From: Lophius americanus
Taxonomy: Eukaryota > Chordata > Actinopteri > Lophiiformes > Lophiidae
Direction: 5' to 3'
DNA: 64,000 nt
NCBI GenBank assembly: GCA_037951165.1
Contig: JBBDHG010000129.1
Span: forward strand, 62,001 to 126,000
The notes under the pieces were generated by a model that had not been told where the DNA came from, did no database searches, and worked only from the letters and a program-made list of their open reading frames with translations. Made by a program: the position numbers and the translations under genes. Within the stretch, counting starts at the first letter, position 1. Every line of letters starts with the position of its first letter. Of the stretch, positions 56,200 through 64,000 are shown piece after piece.

Positions 56200-56690
56200 G
56201 GTGAGAGAGAGTGAGAGCGGGCGAGCGAGCGTTGGCTTCCTCCCGACATCAGCGCCGCCGGTTCGGACACCTGAGAAATCACAGAGTCCCTCTCTGAGGA
56301 CCGTTGGTGCCATTTCAGTCACGCTGTTTATTTTCACTGTTTCACACAAGAATTTTAATTCATTTTATCGTCCTTTCATTTTTCTCAGCCGCGCTGACCG
56401 TTGTTTAAGGATACCACGGCTCCCCGGGCAATTACTGTGTCAGGAAGAGTGAGCTTAAACATCTGCAGCCGGGGAGGGAGATTTAGTTCTTCCATCGGAG
56501 ACGGTGTCATGTGCACAGCTCCATGAAAACCACTCATCTCTGTCATCATGTGAGCGAAAAAAATGTAACCTGATGGACTGAAGGGGATTCAGACCATCAA
56601 ATGTGTTTTGTATAAATTACAAAAAAAACCTCCTCTTACCTTCAAATACTACCACTCACCTTTTATCTGGTAAACAGTCTTTCTAAGGGC
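56200..56690. other. intergenic, mixed composition, no gene recognised
   Basis: Starts with a purine-rich GAGAGAG stretch and a CpG-rich run near 56,215-56,260. An 83-codon plus-strand frame here shows no known domain. Confidence 0.35.
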
Positions 56691-56699
56691 CTTTTATTC

Positions 56700-57095
56700 G
56701 CCAAGTCATGGTTGGCGTCTGAGGGAGGATTAGCATTCTTAGCTGAGAAAAACCTCCCCATTACCCCCGAAGACTGTGACAATTTTTGGGGCGATGCCTA
56801 CGAGGATTTCTTTGTTCGAGCTCTGTGCCTCTCCCATACAAGCGTGTCAGCCCGGCGCACATGGGCAGTGTCAGCTGTAATTAGCTTTGACAGGGGCATT
56901 TAGTGGTTGTAATTCAAATCTAATTCAGAACATCTTAACCCTGAAGTCTGTCAAGACGCTTAAAATGCGCTGGAACACACTCATGGTCCCAATCAGGTCT
57001 GCGTCTGTGGGGCAGCATGCTGATGTGTCAACAAGGCCGGTTAGAAAAACAGGCCCAGAAAACTCATTTACAGTACAAAGCTGAAAGGCTTCAGC
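56700..57095. other. candidate conserved non-coding element with E-box, homeodomain and MEIS-type motifs
   Basis: Unique sequence. CAGCTG (56872-56877) directly abuts TAATTA (56878-56883), followed five bases later by TGACAG (56888-56893), a TALE/MEIS-type core. Such tight arrays are common in vertebrate developmental enhancers. Enhancer function is inferred. Confidence 0.4.
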
Positions 57096-58640
57096 GCCCA
57101 CAGGAAAAAGGAAAAAAAAGAACATAAATACCGATAAATCTGCTGCAGATTGCGACCCTGCTGGTGATTACCTTTAAAGCAGGAACCTCTCCCCTAGCGT
57201 CATGCTTCATGCCACCTTTTGAACTCGTCTGCGATACGACGAAAGATCATCTTTGGTTGTGGATAAGAAAACACAGAGAGGTCTGGTGTAATGAGGGGGT
57301 GGTTGTGGTGGTGCTGGGAACACTGGTGACCTTCAGCTGAGGAGACTCCAGGACCTTGAACAACATAGAGCTTTGTAATCTGTTTGAACTGCACTTAGCC
57401 CTCTACGAAGAACACTTTGCTGCACAGCCAAGGTTTAATTCAGCTGAATGTCTGCGCCGTCTCATATTCCGTGATCTTCACTTTCTGCTACAGAAATGAT
57501 CCAACATATGTGCATCTCTGTTGGAGAATGTCCCTCCGTCGTATCCGCCATCTCTCTACCTTTACTCCAGCCTTCCCTCGTCTCTTGCTGTCTCTGAGCA
57601 CGTTTCCCTCCATCGCAATCTTTTCTTTCTTTCGACTATAAGTAGCATAGTTTCCGCCGGCACCCTGCCGGCTAACGGTACCAGTGGCAGTCATTAGGTG
57701 GGTTCACAAAGACTCCCTAATTCCGAATGGATTCGGAAAAGACGCCTAATCGGAAAGAAAATGTTGCATGTAAACGCATGTTTCAAAAAGGAAAGTCTTA
57801 ATCCAAGGATGTAGTCTAAGTCCTTTCTGAAAGCCTTTCCGATAGACAGTTGCTGCATGTAAACTGCATTGTAGTACTTCCACCCTCTTTGTCCTATTCT
57901 TCTTCTGGGCGCTTGTTGGCGGTTGTGTTTTAATGTCTGATGTTCTGACCGTTGTTTACACGTTCAGAACATGTAACTGCAGAAGCGTTTTTCACATTTA
58001 AATGTCCTTGAAAAACGCTTCTGCTGTCCTTTTGGCTTTTGCAGCGTAAGTGTGTTGTCAACTGGATGAAGATGTTTTTCTTTATTTGCTTGTGCTTTAT
58101 CTATTTGCATGTGTGTCTTAAGTTGCAGTGCGTTTGCCCCTGTCGGCCACTGTGTGTCCTCCCGGACACAACACTCCCCATTTATCTGGGCTGGGTGCCG
58201 GAAACAGAGAAGATACCTTTCAACCCAACCACTGCCAGGGTTGCCGTGGACTTTTTTGAGTTTATTAACGTGGACTGTTGTGATAAACATATCATCTACA
58301 CTGTCAGTCTTCTTCTGTGATGTTTATTTTGAATGGTTGTAATGCCGAATACTGGCCGGTTCTGTATATTACAGTGTTTTCAATCGCCTCTGCGGATCTG
58401 CGTGCACGAGGATTGTTTTTAAAACAGTTTTAGCCAAAACAGTGTTGAACAAAAGTTTACATGAAAACAGTTTAGCTAACAATGGAACATTTTCTAAAAC
58501 AATCGGTTTTGTCCGGACAGAACTTAGAATTGTTATAGAGACTATAAAGCATCAACTCAATTGTTGGCCATTGTTTTTATTCTGCTTCTGCTTCTGCTTT
58601 CTGTTTAGGATGCATGTTATGGAGAAGAGGACCAACCGTC
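57096..58640. other. intergenic with probable old DNA-transposon sequence, no gene recognised
   Basis: At ~57,720-57,860 the pattern TTCGGAAAAGACGCC, GCATGTAAACGCATG and CTGCATGTAAACTGC resembles the flank of a teleost DNA transposon, but no transposase frame is visible. Short open frames around 58,040-58,340 have no domain I recognise. Confidence 0.3.
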
Positions 58641-58644
58641 AGAT

Positions 58645-58870
58645 TCAACTTAAAGGTGCAGTGCTTAAAATGTACGAGTACCTCTTTGAATTGACGGAGT
58701 GTAATATTCCTAACTATGTTCTTCTTAGCATTCTTACTGGAAATAAGAATGGCTTTTAACATTAGATTAGGAAAAGCTCTTTTTATCCACAGAGGGAGCT
58801 GCTCTTCATCTACGGAGTTCACCATGTTGCACTAGGCTGAACACTGGCTATGGGAAGAGCTTTTTCTCCA
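58645..58870. mobile_element. MITE-like fragment
   Basis: CTTAAAGGTGCAGTGCTTAA, GGAAATAAGAATGGC and CATCTACGGAGTTCACCATG match, by eye, an abundant non-autonomous teleost DNA repeat. Only one end is clear. Confidence 0.45.
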
Positions 58871-59004
58871 CTGTAATTTATGCATTTGTATCTCGAGCCC
58901 TTCTCATATATTTACTCTTCTGATTGAACCGAGCAAGGATTCCCATTAGGTGTTGGAAAAAAACGAAAGCTACTTAAAAGAAGAATCAGAATCAGGGTCA
59001 GGAT

Positions 59005-59398
59005 GGAGCATTGTCAAATTTTATACCCACACAGACATTAGTGCGAGGAAGAGCTGGATTGATTATGGGAAAGTTCGGTTGCATATTTCCGACATTAGGG
59101 GAGCTTTATATCCAAATGTTTTCAGGCCATTTCTCAACCGTTGGTACGATTCAGTCCAAATTTGATGCATATGAATCGACTCAAGGAGATCCATCTTGTA
59201 AATATAAGATTTTAGTTGAATACTTCGTATTTTACTCGTTGGGGAAGTTCTTTTTTTTAAATGAAAAACACTATTATTGAGACAAAACTTTAGATTTAAT
59301 TACAGTAGTTCATACAGGGGGATTGCTTGGACAACACAGGGGATTGGGGGCTTTTCAGGCATATACCCTTGCTGTCTAGGACGACAGCGCAGGCCTAG
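59005..59398 (+). mobile_element. Helitron-like repeat, copy G
   Basis: Best-preserved single-unit copy: TTATACCCACACAGACATTA, ACATTAGGGGAGC, GCATATGAATCGACTCAAGG and TTGCTTGGACAACACAGGGG, then the tail. GCTGTC (59371-59376) and GACAGC (59383-59388) form a hairpin six bases before the terminal CTAG (59395-59398), which is followed by T. This matches the Helitron 3' pattern of hairpin, short spacer, CTRR and T. Confidence 0.7.
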
Positions 59399-59399
59399 T

Positions 59400-60815
59400 T
59401 AATTCTAGCCTCCACCTTAATCAAACTGCAAAAAGAGGTTTGAGGGAAGCCTTGAAGAAAAACGTTGCCTCTAAAAACGAATGAAGAAGAAAAACATAAG
59501 GAGTACATTTTTTCTGGCTAACTATTTTCTCAGCAGGTGAGGGACGGCTGCACAGGAAAACTGCCTCCTGGGAAGTCTCCAAATTCCACCTCTGCGGTGC
59601 CACCGTCTCTGGGAAGGCTTGGAAAGGTTCAAGAATGAAGGTCGCTCCTGTGCTTTTAATTCCCTCCTTCAGAAAACAAATGAATATTTGATATGCTATG
59701 ATCAAGACTGATGTTAGTTCAGAAAACACTTAGATGTCTGTTCTTGCTGTGTTCACTGGAAGAAAAACAACCAAAAGCATGTAGTTTCAGGAAATCTTTC
59801 CTGCCCAGAGCCATAACCCTGTACGATAACTCGCTTCTTTCCAACAGATGACCCACACAAATTCACCTTAAATCTTCTACACAATAAATGTTTTGCACAT
59901 GTTATTGCACTCATTTTGCACTATCTATATTATTGCTACATGCTAACAGCATACAACTTGCAGACAGAATCTGCATTGAGAACACATGTACTCTATAGTC
60001 ATAGTTATATTCTTGTTTTTATGTTTTTAATTTTGGTGTTGTTGATGTGTTAGAGTGTTTTTCAAACTGCTGCTGCTGAAAAAAGTGTCCGTGTGATCCT
60101 GAAGGACCCATCCCACCCCAGGACACACTCGGTATGTAACGGCCGCCCTCATGCAGACGTTACAGAGGAATAACAATACAAACAAAAGATTAAAAAACTG
60201 TTTTTCAAATTCTGTCAATACTTGATTTTTACATATGAAATATACTTTCCGTGCAATTTTGTTTAAGAGTAATAACAAGGAAATGCAAACAGAATGTGGG
60301 AATGTATTGTGTGTGTGGTTTTATGTTTTTAGCTTTATGTTAGCTTTTTATCAGTTCATTAGTTTTTAATAGTGCTATAAACTCTTTTACGGCTCTTTTG
60401 CGCAGATGAGGATTGCACTTTCAATTTTACTGTGTATATACAATGACAATAAAGATATAGAATTGAATTGAAGAGTCCCATTTCGGGATGAATAAAAAAT
60501 GTCTACGTCTTAGTTTATGAAAAACAAGTATATTTTATATTTTTCATCATAGAATCATTTTTTTTTTACAGTTTAATCACGAAAAATAAACAATACTTGA
60601 TAGCTGTGATCAGGAAGGACAATAACAAACCTGGAAATTAATAAAGGTATAAAATAAAAAATAGTTTTTATACCGCCATAAAATATTATAGAATATATAA
60701 CATTTCACAGAGGTTTTGAAGGACATTTTTTTAGGCCCTCAAGGATCATCGTAAGACGCACGAGGGCGAAAAATGATGAAAGGCATCAAGAAAGTACAAT
60801 CATTAAAGGAGAGCC
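59400..60815. other. intergenic with retroposon tail, no gene recognised
   Basis: At ~60,405-60,475 TTTTACTGTGTATATACAAT followed by GACAATAAAGATATAG is a common teleost retroposon 3' tail; a related piece may lie at ~59,885-59,955. The rest is AT-rich without signal. Confidence 0.4.
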
Positions 60816-60819
60816 TCGC

Positions 60820-61565
60820 CACTGACCCTCGCGCTCATGATGTTCATAGTTAAAGGCTCCGACAGGAAAATGGATTTTAAAAAACAGCTTGAGGTTGAAG
60901 GGAGAATTCCTTTCTTCCTTCATGTCATTAGACATCCCCGCGTCTCCACATGATCACAGATCTGATTTCCAGAGCGCGGCACATGCCGCTTTGAATTCTC
61001 CTTTGTAATTCCATCCTGTTTGACGTGCCTGCTGCCAATCCCATCCTTCATTCGGCGGGACAAATCCTCTGCCAGAAGACTTGTAATTTTCTTTACAGCG
61101 AAAACAGTAAGCACAGATTCAAAGAGCCGGGGAAAGCCAGCTGTCAGACTGCATGCATTTAAGTCGGCATATTTGCATTTCTCCCATAATATAACACTTC
61201 TGTTAAGCGACACATGATTGATGACGGGGAGTGAGGTGGCTTTTCTAACCCCTGTAAGTGCACTGAAAACAAATTAAAGCTTTCATCATTGTAACATGTC
61301 TATTACAAGATGTGGTAATAGCACCTCTTTGTATCAAATTATTTGTGTGTCTAAATAATTTTCAGAAATTAAACTATTAATCATCCCCGAGAGCGACTGA
61401 CAAAAGATCACGGCGAGGACCCGCTGGAACGTGCTGAGCCTATTCACGATACACTTAGAGGTGTTTATGGCTTACTTTGTGTAATGGTGTAATTGCTTAA
61501 TTGCCCAACTGTTGGTGGCTGGGGTGTGACCGCCTGACTCCAGTTTCAGAGGAATTATATTAAGT
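60820..61565. other. candidate conserved non-coding block
   Basis: Unique, GC-balanced sequence on either side of a short AT-rich break. Two TAATTGC boxes lie 8 bp apart (61490-61496 and 61498-61504), before CCCAACTGTTGGTGGC. No coding frame with a known domain. CNE status is inferred. Confidence 0.35.
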
Positions 61566-61794
61566 AAAACCAAATGTTCTCTTTTGAGGGTTTTATTGCT
61601 AATTGTAAACGCCAATGTGTTTTGTTTTTTAATCTTTTTTAGAGTGCATCACGGTGTGGTATCTTCAAACCCTGCATGGATTTTCTTCTACTAGGTTGTG
61701 AAACCAGTAGAAACATTCAACTATTACTGTTCGTTTCGTCATGGCAACAGCGTTAATAGTTCTCTCCTACAATAGGAAAAAAGAATAATTAAAG

Positions 61795-61970
61795 TTAAAG
61801 TTAAACCCTTTTAATGTCCTACTCAACCGTTTTGTTGCGAACATTTTGAGTCACTATTTCTTGTGTGATTAAAATGTGCTTGAATCTGTTCATCATATAT
61901 CATGTATGTGCTAAACCATAGAGGTTCACGGATGGAGCCCTGGGGGACACCACAGAAGATGCATTAAATT
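61795..61970 (-). mobile_element. LINE reverse transcriptase fragment (GVPQGSI motif), minus strand
   Basis: The complement at ~61,898-61,951 reads GVPQGSIREPLWFSTYMI, homologous to the fragment at 54,937, with the same flanking TTTTAATGTCCTAC and GAGTCACTATTTC. Both are short pieces of one LINE family. Confidence 0.75.
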
Positions 61971-61974
61971 AACC

Positions 61975-62690
61975 AATGCATGCAACTCAGATTTTTTTTG
62001 GTATATTGAAACATGTGAGAACTTACTAAAGACCTAAATAATTTGATTGAACCAAAACATATTAATAAATCCAAAAATAAACAAAATATGCAACAAAAAT
62101 TTTATTTTTAGTGCATCTTAATGATCTTTTTAAAAAACGCATATATTCAAATTAACAGGAATCAGCATGGATGTTTATTATTATGAAAACAATTAAATTA
62201 AATCAGTGTAAAATGAACAAGGTTTAAATAAGTTTCACCGTAGAGAAAGCAAGATTCAATTAGTTAAAATTTAAGAAATTGGTTATGTTTTTTCTTTTTT
62301 AATGGGAAAATATTTAAAAACACAGGAAGGTAAATCAGAACTATAACATTAATATAATTATAATTTAGTGCCAAAAATGCATCACATCAAACTTATTCAT
62401 TTATTTTCCTTTTAAAATTATATAAACCAAAATATTGTATTTTACATGTAATTAAATACATACATTTTGAAACACCAAAATGTTAGCACGTATGTTTTTA
62501 TGACTAAATTGCTGTAACTGCGATAAGTCAACTTGCATTGGCATTATATTTGATTTGGTCTGTGCTCCCTTTTTTTTTTTTTTGTGGATACTCATATTGT
62601 GATTTTACGTTTCCCCTCCATGATCTTAAACATTTTAAATATCGGGCTTAAAATATTTGTTTGATTGTAAGACTGACTTTCTGAGAACGC
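61975..62690. other. intergenic AT-rich, no gene recognised
   Basis: Very AT-rich with a poly-T run at ~62,570. Nothing supported. Confidence 0.4.
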
Positions 62691-62699
62691 TTCATCCTA

Positions 62700-63425
62700 A
62701 CAAATGTCTGACATGGCACCGTAGCTAAATGCTCCAATCCAGCCTGGCCCCCGGAGAAGACACAGAGAAGGAGAGAATATTCACACGAGGAGGTAAGTGG
62801 AGGTGTCGGCTCTTCACGCTCCAGCAGAGCTTTCAGACGTTCACGGGCAGAACGACTGGCCGGCCCATGCTCTTTGTTATTAAGCAGGTCCAAGCAAAAC
62901 ACAAAGGGATCCTGTGTTTTTTATGAGTAATGCATTAACCTGCTCAGGAAAAGTTCACGTTAAACGTATGGGCTCGGACAGCACAAGATTTATGGCGATG
63001 GCTGTAGAAATTATGCTTTTCTTCCCCCCAAAGGCACTTTAATTATGTAATTATTGCCAGCTGCTTTTCATTTGTGGTCGGCGTTAATTAAGGCCCGGGG
63101 TCCACAGTTCAAGTGCTGGGTCTCTCCTTCTCCCTCTCTCTCTCTCTCTCTCTCTCTGTTCCACTCTCTGATAAGGCCAGTTGTCCCGGGGCGGTGGCGG
63201 CGGCGGCGGCGGCCTGGGATGATTAGCCAAATCCTCAGCAAAACTCATTTATTATTCAAGCTTTAGCTGTCGGCCTCCAGCCGAGCCAAATAAAGAACCC
63301 TGAACCCAATTTCCTCCATATCTTCCGCTCCTTATCCTTCCAGCTCATCAGCAACAATTGTCCTCAAATAAGAAGCAGTGATATCGGTGTTTGCTTTCCT
63401 TATTAGGCCACCAAATGTAGGGAAT
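62700..63425. other. candidate conserved non-coding element with clustered TAATTA and E-box
   Basis: Within 51 bp there are three TAATTA cores (63040-63045, 63048-63053, 63085-63090) and one CAGCTG E-box (63058-63063). Flanks are unique and GC-balanced. (CT)n at 63133-63157 and a (GGC)n-like run at ~63,189-63,212 interrupt the block. Resembles a developmental enhancer by motif content only. Confidence 0.4.
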
Positions 63426-64000
63426 AAATATGAGCCGAGGGGCCCCCGGTACCCGAGGGTCTGGAATAATCTCCACCATTACATTTTTAAAGTGGATTCC
63501 TATAAGCAAACAGCAGGGGGGGATGAGTGGATGGATTGATGGATGGATGGACAGGGGTTTTGGAGAGAGGGACGGGAATCTAGCAGACAACATCAAAGCA
63601 GATTAGTTTTTTCTCCAATGCTTCAATTTAATATTTCTTATTGTCTTTGTGTCAAAGACGGTGATGACCTGCTGAAAAATACAAACGGTTCCGTGCTACG
63701 CTCTTTGGCATTTAAATGAATGACCACCGCTTTCCTTGAATTGTGTTTATTTGAACCCTTTGGAGGTCAGGCTGAAATTAGAGTTAGGGTTAGGTTCAAA
63801 AAATATTTCTTTTCAAGTTTTATTTCTTACATACATGTAATAATTTCTAATCCTAGACACTTTAAACTTACCACAAAAATTACACTTTTATTTGGTCGAG
63901 CATTTTTCAAACTGTAAAAGTAATGATTCTATGATGAAATTTTGTATTTCATGGAAATGAGTTTAAATTAGATACACGCAACTCAAATACGTATTTTAGA
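63426..64000. other. intergenic, no gene recognised
   Basis: Includes a short (GGAT)n run at ~63,527-63,549. The remainder is AT-rich without coding signal. Confidence 0.4.

Noticed and set aside
37046..64000. homeobox (gsc) coding exon in the downstream interval
   Set aside because: No homeodomain helix 3 motif (such as WFQNRR) found in any frame in this window.

Overview
The window is vertebrate nuclear DNA, most likely from a ray-finned (teleost) fish, probably a percomorph. The evidence is one large multi-exon gene whose translated exons match vertebrate DICER1, plus tRNA-derived SINEs, L2-like and RTE-like LINE remnants, Tc1/mariner remnants and long (GT)n tracts typical of teleosts. 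Family identities come from recognition by eye; no database search was run.

Region 1 (1 to about 37,045) is the complete coding part of dicer1 on the + strand. I placed 27 coding exons between 98 and 30,884. With the chosen GT/AG junctions they join into one uninterrupted frame of 1,906 codons plus a TGA stop. Domain order: helicase (Walker A NTGSGKT, DExH box, QSKGRAR motif), DUF283, platform, PAZ, RNase IIIa (E1301, D1305, D1569, E1572), RNase IIIb (E1689, D1693, D1794, E1797) and the C-terminal dsRNA-binding domain. All eight RNase III acidic residues are present. The helicase DECH box reads DDCH. A long 3' UTR of about 6.2 kb probably ends at the AATAAA at 37,025. It holds a perfect 8-base match to the miR-103/107 seed and two 7-base let-7 seed matches, consistent with feedback of the miRNA pathway on Dicer.

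The introns carry mobile-element remnants: an L2-like LINE end (intron 7), a Tc1-like element with inverted ends (intron 13), an antisense L2-like LINE followed by a Helitron-like repeat (intron 14), a Tc1 fragment (intron 17), a SINE (intron 22) and a Tc1-like element with a SINE nested inside (intron 24). Intron 15 (108 nt) is open and in frame. Introns 19 and 26 hold near-perfect hairpins.

Region 2 (about 37,046 to 64,000) has no protein-coding gene that I can recognise. It holds at least five copies of an unclassified repeat with a Helitron-like 3' end (a further two lie in dicer1 introns), degraded LINE pieces, microsatellites, and several unique-looking blocks with homeodomain (TAATTA) and E-box (CAGCTG) motifs that resemble conserved non-coding elements. 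In human the gene beyond the 3' end of DICER1 is GSC (goosecoid). If that order holds here, this desert may be part of the gsc regulatory landscape; this is inference.
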